Shown one piece after another: positions 1 to 8,297 of a stretch of DNA of 49,841 bases (within the stretch, counting starts at the first letter, position 1; every line of letters begins with the position of its first letter). Below the pieces are notes generated by a model that made no database searches, had not been told where the DNA came from, and worked only from the letters and a program-made list of their open reading frames with translations. The stretch comes from a bacterium. Lineage in GTDB: Bacteria; Joyebacterota; Joyebacteria; Joyebacterales; Joyebacteraceae. The DNA lies in assembly GCA_025774245.1 (NCBI GenBank), contig JALGWI010000015.1, forward strand, positions 1 to 49,841. The letters are read 5' to 3'. Made by a program: the position numbers and the translations under genes.

Positions 1-20
1 CCCGGGGTCTCCCCCGTCGC

Positions 21-971
21 CTACCCCTTCGACGCCTGGGCGATCACCGTTCCCACGATGATCGAGTTGCGTTTCGTGTCGGGTCCGTCGGCGCGGGACG
101 GCATCACGATCGGGACCCGCGCCCCGATCAGGACGCCCGCGTTCTGGACACCCTCGGTCATGAAGTAGAGCGCCTTGTAGAAGACGTTCCCGACGTCGAT
201 GTCGGAGAACGTCACGAAGTCGGCCTTCCCTGCGACGGGGCTCACGACGCCCTTTCGCTCGGCGGCGACTTCGCTCACGGCATTGTCGAACCCGAAGGGC
301 CCGTCGATGATGCAGCCCCTAATCTGGCCGCGGTCGTTCATCTTGGCAAGCGCGGCGGCGTCGATCGTGTGCGGCATCGCGGGATTCACCTGCTCGAGCG
401 CTCCCACGACCGCGACCTTCGGACACTCCCACCCCAGCTTGTGCATCGCGTCGACCGCGTTCTTGATGATGTCGACCTTCTGTTCGAGGGTGGGGTTCAT
501 GACGATGCCGCCGTCGGACATACACAACAGGCGCCCGAACGACGGGGTCCACACGAGAGCGATGTGGCTCATGAGCTTGCCCGCGCGGATGCCCGTCTCT
601 TTGTCGAGGGCGGCGCGCATGAGGTCGGCCGTGTTCACCTTCCCCTTCATGAGGAAGTCGACCTCCCCTTCCCTCACGAGCTCGACCGCCCGCCTCGTCG
701 ACTCGACCGCCCCCGGACTCTCCACCACACGCCAGGCCGAGATGTCGACGCCCGCCTCCTTCGCGGCTCCCGCGATGAGGTCCGGGACGCCGATGAGCAC
801 GGGATCGGCGATGCCCAGCTTCCACGCGTCGAAGGCGGCCTCGAGGGCGCACGGGTCCCAGGCCGCCGCAACACCGAGGCGGGCCTTCCCCCGTTCCCGC
901 CCGTAGGCGAGCGCCTTCTCCTTGAGCTCGTCGAAGTTCCTGGGAGGTTTCACGTCGGTCCTGTCTGCCAT
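21..971 (-). CDS. ptb: Phosphate butyryltransferase (PTA/PTB family)
   Basis: This 316-residue cytoplasmic enzyme exchanges CoA for phosphate on a short acyl-CoA to give an acyl phosphate. Its length fits Ptb, which is shorter than most phosphate acetyltransferases. Family features include the glycine-rich segment MSDGGIVMNPT in the middle and GARVPIVMPSRAD near the C-terminus. The ATG is preceded by AAAGGAG at good spacing. It lies 15 bases downstream of the butyrate kinase gene, so the two are co-transcribed and would turn acyl-CoA into carboxylate plus ATP (or the reverse). The true substrate could be butyryl-CoA or a branched acyl-CoA from amino acid breakdown; the sequence does not decide. 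Confidence 0.9.
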   Translation of the reverse strand: MADRTDVKPPRNFDELKEKALAYGRERGKARLGVAAAWDPCALEAAFDAWKLGIADPVLIGVPDLIAGAAKEAGVDISAWRVVESPGAVESTRRAVELVREGEVDFLMKGKVNTADLMRAALDKETGIRAGKLMSHIALVWTPSFGRLLCMSDGGIVMNPTLEQKVDIIKNAVDAMHKLGWECPKVAVVGALEQVNPAMPHTIDAAALAKMNDRGQIRGCIIDGPFGFDNAVSEVAAERKGVVSPVAGKADFVTFSDIDVGNVFYKALYFMTEGVQNAGVLIGARVPIVMPSRADGPDTKRNSIIVGTVIAQASKG

Positions 972-986
972 CGGAACTCCTTTCGG

Positions 987-2066
987 CTATCCGGTCGGAT
1001 AGGTGCGGGGCTCCTCCTCGCCGCGGAGCACCTCGAGCGCCCCGTGGGCGAGGGACTCGAGCTCGTTCTCGCCGGGGAGAACGATGACGCCCGCGATGAA
1101 CGAGACGCGCCTCTCCACGAGGTCGACCAGGAGCTCGGAGTTGGCGAGCGCGCCCGTGAGGACGATCGCGCCGACCTCGCCTGCGAGCACTGTCGCCATC
1201 GCGCCGATCTCCTTCGAGATCTGGTAGGCCATCGCCTCGATGACCTCCCGGGCCCGGGCGTCGCCACCCTCGGCCCGCTCGGCCGCGCCCCGGAAGTCGT
1301 TCGATCCGAGGTACGAGAGAAGCCCTCCCTCCTTCGTGACGATCTTCCTCATTCGGTCCGGGTCGATCCCCCGCTCCTTCATGAAGTTGAGCATCTCGAC
1401 CAGGGGGAGCGCTCCGGTGCGCTCGGGCGAAAAGGGGCCGCCGGATGCGGCGTTGTTGACGTCGACCATCCTCCCCTTGAGGAGGGGCGAGATCGAGATC
1501 CCGCTCCCGAGGTGCGCGAGGATGAGGTTCATCGACCCGAGCGGGCGGCCGAGCTTTCGGGCCGCCTTCTTCGCAGTCGCCTTGATGTTGAGCGCGTGGA
1601 GGAGGCTCTTCCGCTCGATCGCAGCATAGCCCGAGTACCGCGCGAGCGGCTCGAACTCGTCGACCGAGACGGGATCCGAGATGAACGCCCGGCCCCCGAG
1701 ATCCCTGGCGAGGCCATCCGCCAGCAGCGCCCCGAGGTTCGAGGCGTGCTCGCCGGCGTAGCCCGCGCGCGCGTCCTCGAGGAGCGCGTCGTTGACGGCG
1801 TAGGTCCCGCTCGGGATCGACCGCAGGAGCCCGCCGCGCCCGGCGATCGCGTCGAACGCACCACCGAGCTGCCCCGCCTCCTCGAGCGCCTTCTCGATGG
1901 CGTCCTTCCGGAACTCGAGCTGGTCCGGGATCGCCTCGAAGGGCGCGAGTTCCTCAGGGGCGTGCTCGACGTTCGCCACGAAGACGCGCTCGTCACCCTC
2001 GTAGACGGCGATCTTGGTCGTCATGCCGCCGGGGTTCACGGCGAGGATTCTCTCGGTGGAAGCCAC
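987..2066 (-). CDS. buk: Butyrate kinase (acetate/butyrate kinase family)
   Basis: This 359-residue kinase interconverts butyrate (or a branched short-chain acid) plus ATP with acyl phosphate plus ADP. The N-terminus has the ASKHA-type phosphate loop AVNPGGMTTKIAVYE, and AHLGSGISIS in the middle matches the conserved HLGxGxS region. The start is GTG with AAGGAG eight bases upstream. The stop is 15 bases before ptb, giving the order buk-ptb. Together they conserve energy by substrate-level phosphorylation. A perfect 11-bp hairpin (2176-2222) separates it from the upstream asnA, so buk-ptb may have its own promoter, though I see no convincing -35/-10 in that GC-rich gap. Confidence 0.92.
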   Translation of the reverse strand: MASTERILAVNPGGMTTKIAVYEGDERVFVANVEHAPEELAPFEAIPDQLEFRKDAIEKALEEAGQLGGAFDAIAGRGGLLRSIPSGTYAVNDALLEDARAGYAGEHASNLGALLADGLARDLGGRAFISDPVSVDEFEPLARYSGYAAIERKSLLHALNIKATAKKAARKLGRPLGSMNLILAHLGSGISISPLLKGRMVDVNNAASGGPFSPERTGALPLVEMLNFMKERGIDPDRMRKIVTKEGGLLSYLGSNDFRGAAERAEGGDARAREVIEAMAYQISKEIGAMATVLAGEVGAIVLTGALANSELLVDLVERRVSFIAGVIVLPGENELESLAHGALEVLRGEEEPRTYPTG

Positions 2067-2175
2067 TGGGATCGCTCCTTGTCAGGCCCGAGGGTCCCGG
2101 CGCGGGGCGCCGCGGCCCCCTCGCGGGTCCGCCCGCTTCCGCCCCATGCCGGAGGACCGAAGATGGTACCACAAA

Positions 2176-2222
2176 GAGGGACCACCCGACAGCAGAAGCG
2201 AATCCGAAGCAGGTGGTCCCTC
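2176..2222 (-). terminator. Perfect 11-bp hairpin between asnA and buk
   Basis: GAGGGACCACC (2176-2186) and its exact reverse complement (2212-2222) enclose a 25-base loop. Read on the minus strand the stem follows the asnA stop by about 50 bases and is followed by TTTGTGG, a short U-rich tail. It is most likely an asnA terminator. The loop is longer than usual, so a regulatory leader hairpin for buk is the alternative. Confidence 0.5.
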
Positions 2223-2270
2223 GTTTTCCACAGTATGAACGCGCGTGTCAGGCGTCCTTCCGGTGCCTCC

Positions 2271-3404
2271 CTACTCCAGCACGTGGATCTTCCGCTTCGC
2301 GCAGATCTCCTTGAGCTTCTTCGGCCAGACACTCACGCTGACCTCGCCCAGGTGAGCGGCCCGGAGCAGGTACATGTAGGTCCGCGACTGCCCGATCCCG
2401 CCGCCGATCGAGAGCGGGACCTCGTCGTTCAGGATCATCTGATGGTACGGAAGTTCCAGGAAGTGCTGCTGGCCCGAGAGCTCGAGCTGCTGCTTCAGGA
2501 TCTCCTTCGTCACGCGGATCCCCATCGACGTCAGCTCGTGACGGCGCTTCGTCACGGGGTTCCACACCAGGATGTCCCCGTTCAGGCCGTGCATCGTCTT
2601 CCCGTCCTTCGTCACCGTCTCGGTCACCCAGTCGTCGTAGTCGGCGGCGCGCATCTCGTGCGGGTAGCCGTCGTCGAGGACCCAGCCGATGCCGACGATG
2701 AAGACCGCCGGGTACTCCTGGATGATCTTCGTCTCCCGCTGCTTCCGCGGGAGATCGGGGTACATCGCGAGGATCTCCTCGGCGTGCAGGAACTTGAGCT
2801 CCTCCGGAATCTCCGGGTACCTGTCGGTCTTGAGCCCCGGGCAGATCTCCTGGGCGTGCTTGCTCGCGCCCACGATGACCTTCCAGATCTTCCGGACGGT
2901 GTCCTTGAGGTAGTCGAGCGTCCGGTCCTCCGCCGTGATCGTCTTCTCCCAGTCCCACTGATCGACGTAGGCGCTGTGGTCGTGGTCGAGGAAGTAGTCC
3001 TTGCGGACGGCGAGCATGTCGGTGTTGATCCCCTCACCGGGCTTGCAGTCGAACTGCTTCAGGGCGTACCGCTTCCACTTCGTGGCCGCCTGGACGACCT
3101 GCGCCTGGATCGGCTTGTCGAGCCCGAGCCCGCACGGGAACTCGATCGGCGTCCGCGAGCCGTCGCGGTCGAGGTAGTCGTTCATCCCGCTCTCGCGGTC
3201 GACGATGAGGGGGACGCGGACCATCTGGAGATTGAGCTCCTTGGCGAGGTTCTCCTCGATGTACTGCTTGATCGCGTAGAGCGCCTTCATCCTCTCCAAG
3301 GGAGGAAGGAGCGGCTCGTAGTCGTTCGGCAGGATCTTCTCGACCTCGTCGTACGTGCTGATGCCCGGTCCCGCCAGATCGGCCTTCTTGTCGGCTATCG
3401 TCAT
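2271..3404 (-). CDS. asnA: Aspartate-ammonia ligase (asparagine synthetase A)
   Basis: AsnA makes asparagine from aspartate, ammonia and ATP with AMP release; it has a class II aminoacyl-tRNA-synthetase-like fold and acts in the cytoplasm. Diagnostic stretches shared with E. coli AsnA are AYVDQWDWE, LNGDILVWNPV, LTSMGIRV and SIGGGIGQSR. At 377 residues it is somewhat longer than E. coli AsnA (330). I chose the ATG at 3404, which has GGAGAG eight bases upstream, over the GTG three codons earlier at 3413, which would sit too close to that site. The aminotransferase gene ends about 100 bases upstream on the same strand, so the two may share a transcript. Confidence 0.93.
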   Translation of the reverse strand: MTIADKKADLAGPGISTYDEVEKILPNDYEPLLPPLERMKALYAIKQYIEENLAKELNLQMVRVPLIVDRESGMNDYLDRDGSRTPIEFPCGLGLDKPIQAQVVQAATKWKRYALKQFDCKPGEGINTDMLAVRKDYFLDHDHSAYVDQWDWEKTITAEDRTLDYLKDTVRKIWKVIVGASKHAQEICPGLKTDRYPEIPEELKFLHAEEILAMYPDLPRKQRETKIIQEYPAVFIVGIGWVLDDGYPHEMRAADYDDWVTETVTKDGKTMHGLNGDILVWNPVTKRRHELTSMGIRVTKEILKQQLELSGQQHFLELPYHQMILNDEVPLSIGGGIGQSRTYMYLLRAAHLGEVSVSVWPKKLKEICAKRKIHVLE

Positions 3405-3506
3405 CCCGTTCACTCTCCATGCGTCCGTGGACAGATGCTCTCATCGTCCGGCCCGAGACAGATGCCCGCGCGGTCGCCTCGGCGATCCGGCGAGCCCTTT
3501 ACAGTT

Positions 3507-4760
3507 CTATGGTGTCGCGATGACGTCTCCCGCCCGTCTGCGTGATCTCTCGTGGTTCTCGATGACTTTGGCGAGCCTCTTGACGCCCTCGACGATGTCC
3601 TCGTTCGTCGGGTAGGAGAAGTTGAGCCTCATGCTGCTCCTGCCGCCCCCGTCGCAGTGGAATGCCGAGCCGACCACGAACGCGACGTTCTGCTCGATCG
3701 CCTCGTAGAAGAGCTCATCGGCGTCCACGTGCTCGGGGAGACGGACCCACAGGAAGAGCCCGCCCTGAGGTCGCGTCCACGAGAGCCCCGGAAGATCGGG
3801 CATGTACTCGTCGAGCGCGCTCAGCATGATCTCTCTCTTCTCCCGGTAGACCCTCTTGACGTTCTCGATCGCCTTCGCCAGGAGCCCGCGCGACGCGAAC
3901 TCGGCCACGATGGCCTGCGTGAACGCCGGCGTGCACAGATCGGTCGACTGCTTCGCGATCACCAGCTTCTGAATGACCGCCTCGTCGGCGATGATCCACC
4001 CGAGCCTCATCCCGGGAAACAGGATCTTCGAGAACGTGTGGAGTCCGATCACCTGCCCGTCGCCGTCGAGCGCGAAGATCGACCTGACGGCGTCCCCCTC
4101 GAACCGGAGCTCCTTGTAGGGGCTGTCCTCGATGATCATGACGTCGTATCGCCGGGCGAGCTCGATCAGCTCGATGCGCCGCGCCTCGCTCATCGTGATG
4201 CCGGCCGGGTTCTGGAAATCGGGGACGACGTAGATGAACTTCGGCTTCTCGTGTCTCCTTGCGAGCTTCTCGAGCTCGCGCTCGAGGAGATCCATCCTCA
4301 TCCCGTCCCCGTCGAGCGCCACGCCGATCATGTCCGCGCCGTAGCTCTTGAACGCCCCCAGTCCTCCGATGTAGGTCGGGAGTCCGACGATCACAGGATC
4401 GCCGCGGTCGATGAAGATCTTCGCGGTGAGGTCCAGTCCCTGCTGCGACGCGACGGTGATCAGGACGTTCTCCGGAGAGAGCTTGATCCCGTCCTCCTGC
4501 TCGTGGTGCGCGATGAGCTCGTCCTTGAGCTTGGGATCGCCCTCGGTCGGGCTGTACTGCAGAGCGCTCGCCCCGTCCCGCCTGAGCACGTCGGCCGTGA
4601 TCTCCGCCACCTCCTCCACCGGGAACGTGTTCGGATCCGGAAGCCCGCCCGCGAAGGAGATGACCTCCGGCCTCCGCGTGAGCTTGAGCAGCTCACGGAT
4701 CACGGACTTCTTCATGTTCTTGGCGTTGGTCGAGAAGATCTCCTGAAGGTCGGTAACCAT
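3507..4760 (-). CDS. PLP-dependent class I/II aminotransferase (LysN/2-aminoadipate aminotransferase type)
   Basis: This 417-residue fold-type I aminotransferase has the PLP-binding lysine K245 in HTFSKILFPGMRLGW and the PDFQNPAG motif (181-188) whose Asn contacts the cofactor. The N-terminal FAGGLPDPNTFP is typical of the 2-aminoadipate/aromatic aminotransferase subgroup (LysN, also the catalytic part of MocR regulators); there is no DNA-binding domain. Substrate cannot be read from the sequence; 2-aminoadipate, branched-chain or aromatic amino acids are all possible. The ATG follows GGGAGGG at five bases. A good sigma-70 promoter lies at 4817-4846. It is the first gene of the minus-strand run that continues to asnA. 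Confidence 0.88.
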   Translation of the reverse strand: MVTDLQEIFSTNAKNMKKSVIRELLKLTRRPEVISFAGGLPDPNTFPVEEVAEITADVLRRDGASALQYSPTEGDPKLKDELIAHHEQEDGIKLSPENVLITVASQQGLDLTAKIFIDRGDPVIVGLPTYIGGLGAFKSYGADMIGVALDGDGMRMDLLERELEKLARRHEKPKFIYVVPDFQNPAGITMSEARRIELIELARRYDVMIIEDSPYKELRFEGDAVRSIFALDGDGQVIGLHTFSKILFPGMRLGWIIADEAVIQKLVIAKQSTDLCTPAFTQAIVAEFASRGLLAKAIENVKRVYREKREIMLSALDEYMPDLPGLSWTRPQGGLFLWVRLPEHVDADELFYEAIEQNVAFVVGSAFHCDGGGRSSMRLNFSYPTNEDIVEGVKRLAKVIENHERSRRRAGDVIATP

Positions 4761-4816
4761 GTTCCCTCCCGGGGAATAGCCGTCGTGCGGGCCACCGCAG
4801 CCGTAACCGAATGATC

Positions 4817-4846
4817 AGGATAGCAGGCGCCAATCGCCGGTGTCAA
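4817..4846 (-). promoter_or_regulatory. Sigma-70 promoter of the aminotransferase gene
   Basis: On the minus strand TTGACA (4846-4841), 18 bases, then TATCCT (4822-4817). Transcription would begin about 4810, some 50 bases before the ATG at 4760. The stretch between this promoter and the divergent XRE promoter (about 4850-5150) holds no gene that I can support. Confidence 0.65.
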
Positions 4847-5156
4847 CAAAGAGGTCCCACGTGGGGGCGTCTTGTCACCGCGCGCGGCTTCTTCCCGACC
4901 CCGCGGCAGGTTCCCGTCCTGCGTTCCCGGCCCGGGCGCGCCCTGCCCGGGAACCCGCCCGCCACAACCCGCCGAACACGCCTCGTCGTCCTCGATCCCC
5001 GGCCAGGCTGTCGCCCCCTCGTCCACGTTTCCCCGAGACGAGTTCGGTATATCTCTGCTTCCCTCATCCGGCCGGATTCGTTCCGATTCCCACTCAGTGC
5101 GACCAACTCCTTGATGTGTAGTAGGTTACGCCCAATTCCCTCGCTGAAATGAGCCT

Positions 5157-5206
5157 GATTCCGGTCGAATATTTGACTTGACCGGATTCCCTAGTCGCGT
5201 TATCTT
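5157..5206 (+). promoter_or_regulatory. XRE-cupin promoter with overlapping inverted repeats
   Basis: TTGACC (5178-5183), 17 bases, TATCTT (5201-5206) form a plausible sigma-70 promoter. Overlapping the -35 are two nested dyads: GATTCCGGTC (5157-5166) against GACCGGATTC (5180-5189) with one mismatch, and GTCGAATATTTGAC (5164-5177), palindromic but for one pair. The arrangement suits repression by the product of the next gene. The leader from here to the ATG at 5356 is about 145 bases and includes a six-residue open frame (5236-5256) of unknown meaning. Confidence 0.5.
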
Positions 5207-5355
5207 TGTGGCAAGGAGTGAAGGTAAAAGTCACCATGGAAGGTTCGCAACTCTAGACTAACGCAGGAGCGTCACGACGTGGTCGTATCGCTCCGGATGC
5301 CTCTAAAACGACTGGTCATTCATCGCGAGCCGCACGGAGGGGGGAGTACATCACG

Positions 5356-5925
5356 ATGCTCACGAAAGAAGAACTCGGTCGCAGACTCAGAATCGCTCGC
5401 TTCGAGCGCGGCATGACCCTGAAGGAAGTGGCGGCCCGTTGTGGCATGTCCGCCACACACATCTCTGAGGTCGAGCGCGGCAAGACCTCCCCCACCATCG
5501 GCGCGCTGCAGAGGATCTCGAAGGCCCTCGGCGAGAGGCCGTCGCACTTCGTCCGCGAGGACGCGCTGCCCCAGGTCCGGCTGACCAAGGCCTCCGACCG
5601 CTGCAAGTTCTACGCGGCCGATCAGGAAGGGACGCCGCTCCAGCTCGAGATCGTGAGCCCCGGCGTGCCCGGCGGATACATGCAGATCTTCCACAGGACC
5701 GTACCTATCGGGCACGGTGCGAAGGGGTTCCCGATGATCGGCGAGGTCGTGCTCCTGTGCCTGAAGGGGATGCTCCGCATCACCTCGGGCGAACACAAGA
5801 ACGTGCTCCGAGAGGGCGACACGATCCAGATGCGCCTGGACGACGGTTGGAACGGCGAGAATATCGGCGAAGACGAAGCCGAACTCTACGCGATGCTCGT
5901 CTCGCCGACGCTGTTCACGGTCTAG
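5356..5925 (+). CDS. XRE-family regulator with C-terminal cupin domain, copy 1
   Basis: A 189-residue cytoplasmic transcription factor. Residues 6-60 are a Cro/C1-type helix-turn-helix (GMTLKEVAARCGMSATHISE, then VERGKTSPTIGALQRIS). Residues about 105-185 form a cupin-2 beta barrel expected to sense a small ligand. Regulators of this build control amine, amino acid or sulfur metabolism, but the ligand here is unknown. The next gene is a paralogue 62 bases downstream, with near-identical DNA in the helix-turn-helix part and strongly diverged cupins. Dyads over its promoter suggest autoregulation. Confidence 0.85.
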   Translation: MLTKEELGRRLRIARFERGMTLKEVAARCGMSATHISEVERGKTSPTIGALQRISKALGERPSHFVREDALPQVRLTKASDRCKFYAADQEGTPLQLEIVSPGVPGGYMQIFHRTVPIGHGAKGFPMIGEVVLLCLKGMLRITSGEHKNVLREGDTIQMRLDDGWNGENIGEDEAELYAMLVSPTLFTV

Positions 5926-5987
5926 ATTCGGAAGGACCCCGAGAGCCCCGGAACAGTTGTGGACCCAAGCCGGGAGGAGGGTAGGCA

Positions 5988-6557
5988 ATGCCGACCAAGG
6001 AGGAAGTGGGACGCAGGGTGCGCATGGCGCGCTTCAGGCGAGACATGACCCTGAAGGAGGTCGCCACCCGGTCCGGCATGTCCGCCACGCACATCTCCGA
6101 GATCGAGCGCGGCAAGACCTCCCCCACCATCGGCGCGCTCCAGCGAATCGCGTCGGCGCTCGACGAGCGGCCTGCGCACTTCGTCGAAGAGCGTGATGCT
6201 CCTCTGGCCGTGCTCACGCGGAAGGACGACCGCACGAAGGTCTTCGTCTGCGATGAAGAAGGGCACGTCCACAACATCGAGCGCATCAACGCGGATCCGC
6301 CGTGGGCGACCCTGAGGATCGTCAAGGGCGGAGGCAACCCGGGCGAGCGGGCCGTCAGGCCACCCGAGCCCGGCGAGCTCGTGATGCTCGCCATGAAGGG
6401 CATGGTCCGGGTCACGGTCGGCGACAACTCGGCCGTACTGCGCGAGGGAGACACGATCCAGTTCCCCCTCGAGACCGGCTACACCGTCGAGACGCTCGGC
6501 GAGGAGAACAGCGAGGTCATCGGCATCGGCGCCTACCCGGCCCGACGCGGCTGGTAG
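5988..6557 (+). CDS. XRE-family regulator with C-terminal cupin domain, copy 2
   Basis: This 189-residue paralogue of the preceding gene has the same length and plan: helix-turn-helix at residues 6-60 and a cupin at about 105-185. The DNA-recognition helices are almost the same, and a 37-base stretch (5471-5507 and 6103-6139) is identical at the DNA level, while the cupin halves share little. The pair may therefore bind the same sites but answer different ligands, or form heterodimers. It is in an operon with copy 1 and ends at a strong terminator. Start ATG with AGGAGG about 15 bases upstream and GGGTAGG nearer. Confidence 0.85.
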   Translation: MPTKEEVGRRVRMARFRRDMTLKEVATRSGMSATHISEIERGKTSPTIGALQRIASALDERPAHFVEERDAPLAVLTRKDDRTKVFVCDEEGHVHNIERINADPPWATLRIVKGGGNPGERAVRPPEPGELVMLAMKGMVRVTVGDNSAVLREGDTIQFPLETGYTVETLGEENSEVIGIGAYPARRGW

Positions 6558-6597
6558 TCCCCGACCGACCTCGACAACAGCATCTATAAGAGCGAGC

Positions 6598-6627
6598 GAG
6601 AGCCCGCCCCCGTGGCGGGCTCTCTTT
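6598..6627 (+). terminator. Rho-independent terminator after the XRE pair
   Basis: GAGAGCCCGCC (6598-6608) and GGCGGGCTCTC (6614-6624) form an 11-bp stem with a five-base loop, followed by TTTGTG. Confidence 0.8.
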
Positions 6628-6775
6628 GTGCCCCACCTTCCCGGTCACCGGGCCCATTCCCGCGGCAGCCGTGCCCCGATATTCCTGACTGATCAATCGG
6701 GAACTCCCTGAGGGCCCCCTCCCGGGGTCCCCCGTCGGTCCGAGACGCGATCTCTTCTCAGTAACACTTGAGAAA

Positions 6776-6791
6776 TGGCACATTCTGTGCT
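6776..6791 (+). promoter_or_regulatory. Sigma-54 (-24/-12) promoter of the minor pilin operon
   Basis: TGGCAC (6776-6781), five bases, GTGCT (6787-6791): the invariant GG (6777-6778) and GC (6789-6790) are exactly 12 bases apart as in the TGGCAC-N5-TTGCW consensus. Immediately upstream is an inverted repeat TTCTCA (6755-6760)/TGAGAA (6769-6774). Transcription would start near 6802, giving a leader of about 93 bases to the first minor pilin gene. The region from the previous terminator (6627) to here has no other support for a gene. Confidence 0.65.
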
Positions 6792-6894
6792 TATTCGTCA
6801 TTATGAAGAAGCGCTCTATTTGCGGGCGCTGACGGTGCGACTGAAGACCCTTCTCGCATCGGCCCGGGGCCTGATTCGAAGGGAGGCGTCGCGT

Positions 6895-8286
6895 ATGAGA
6901 AGGACGCCGGATTACTTGAGAGACCAGTCGGGAACCGTTCTGCCGGCGGTCATCGTCCTCACGTTCATCATGCTCATCATGACGGCGGCCGTTTTCCAGT
7001 TCGGGGCGCAGGACGCCACCCTCGCCGCCCGGGACGTGGAGAGCTCCCAGGCGCTCTATCTCGCCGAGGCGGGCCTCGCGAGAGCGCACACGTGGCTCGA
7101 GGCGCAGGAGGATCCTCCCGTGGGCATCGCGACGATCCATCCCTTCGGCGCGGACCCGGACAGCCTGATGGAAGGAACCTACTGCGTGGAGATCCGACCC
7201 GCGCCGGGGAACGCCACCGCCGGACGCAAGCGCTACACGATCGTGTCGGACGGCGCGAGCGGTAACAAGAGCCGGACGGTCACCCTCGACGTCGCGACGC
7301 GGTCGTTCGCCCAGTACATCTACTTCACCGACCTGGAGTACCTGCCGAACTCCTCGACGCCGGTCTGGTTCTGTTCGGCCGACTTCCTCGACGGCACGGC
7401 CCACACCAACGGCCAGCTCCACCTCTTCGGCGACCCGACCTTCGGGGGCCACCTGTCGAGCGCGCACGGCGGCCCCGACGACGGGAACCCTGATCACGAC
7501 CCGTCGTTCATGTACTACAACGGGAGTTTCTGGAACCATCTGGAGACCGCCGCACCCAGCAACGCGCCCTACGATGAACCCGCCTTCGAGGAAGGCTACG
7601 AGCTGGGAACGAGCGCCGTCGAACTCCCTGAGTTCGTCGACGATCTGGAGATCCTCTCGGAGAACGGCGGCATCCACATCGACGGGAACTACGAGGTCAT
7701 TCTCGGGAGAAGGACCGCGATCGGCACGCTCCACGGGTACATCAGCTACCGCCTCCCGTTCGGAGACTGGACCGACGTCGAGATCTCGTCGACGAACGGC
7801 GTCTTCTTCGCCGACGGGGACATCAGCATCAAGGGCATCCTCGACGGGAGTCTCACGGTGGCGTGCTCGGGCGACGTCAGCATCACGGACGACATCGTCT
7901 ACCGCGATGCCGATCCGCTCAACGGTCCGAACCCCGGGTGCGACGACTACCTGGGTCTCGTGGCGCAGTCGAACATCATCCTCAGTGACAACCGCGCCAA
8001 CAGCAACGACTGCAACATCCACGCGCACATGATGGCTCTGGACACGTCGTTCACCGCCGAGGGCTACAACGGCGGGAGCCCGAGAGGGACGCTCACCGTC
8101 CATGGAGGAGTCATCCAGAAGTACCGCGGGGCCGTCGGGACCGGCTACCTCAGCAACGGTGAGGTCATCATCTGCACGGGGTTCGCGAAGAACTACCACT
8201 ACGACACCAGGTTCGACGCCGTCCAGCCGCCCGGCTACTTCGTCACGGGGGAATACGAGCGGCTGGCCTGGAGGGAGGTCTCCTAA
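6895..8286 (+). CDS. PilX-like large minor pilin, copy 1
   Basis: A 463-residue type IV pilus accessory protein. The N-terminus is short and basic, then QSG followed by a hydrophobic helix (TVLPAVIVLTFIMLIMTAAV), the layout of PilX/GspK-type prepilins that lack the usual Glu5. The remainder is a large extracytoplasmic region rich in Gly, Asp, Asn and aromatic residues and ends in RLAWREV. It resembles DUF4900-type PilX proteins. The ATG has AGGGAGG eight bases upstream; an in-frame ATG at 6775 overlaps the sigma-54 promoter and cannot be the start. First gene of a run with pilW- and pilV-like genes and a second large PilX-like gene. Likely a pilus-tip or initiation component; function inferred. 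Confidence 0.8.
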   Translation: MRRTPDYLRDQSGTVLPAVIVLTFIMLIMTAAVFQFGAQDATLAARDVESSQALYLAEAGLARAHTWLEAQEDPPVGIATIHPFGADPDSLMEGTYCVEIRPAPGNATAGRKRYTIVSDGASGNKSRTVTLDVATRSFAQYIYFTDLEYLPNSSTPVWFCSADFLDGTAHTNGQLHLFGDPTFGGHLSSAHGGPDDGNPDHDPSFMYYNGSFWNHLETAAPSNAPYDEPAFEEGYELGTSAVELPEFVDDLEILSENGGIHIDGNYEVILGRRTAIGTLHGYISYRLPFGDWTDVEISSTNGVFFADGDISIKGILDGSLTVACSGDVSITDDIVYRDADPLNGPNPGCDDYLGLVAQSNIILSDNRANSNDCNIHAHMMALDTSFTAEGYNGGSPRGTLTVHGGVIQKYRGAVGTGYLSNGEVIICTGFAKNYHYDTRFDAVQPPGYFVTGEYERLAWREVS

Positions 8287-8297
8287 GGAGCGCGACC

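Noticed and set aside
369-3545. Very long open frame on the plus strand across buk, ptb and asnA
   Set aside because: It is antisense to three well-recognised genes, has a composition dominated by Arg, Asp, Leu and Val typical of GC-rich shadow frames, and resembles no protein.
5236-5256. Six-residue open frame in the XRE leader as an attenuator peptide
   Set aside because: Too short to judge, codons show no regulatory run, and no alternative hairpins are evident around it.
6775-6894. Extended N-terminus for the first PilX-like gene from an ATG at 6775
   Set aside because: The ATG falls on the -24 element of the sigma-54 promoter, so it would not be in the transcript; the extension also lacks a ribosome site and would displace the pilin leader.
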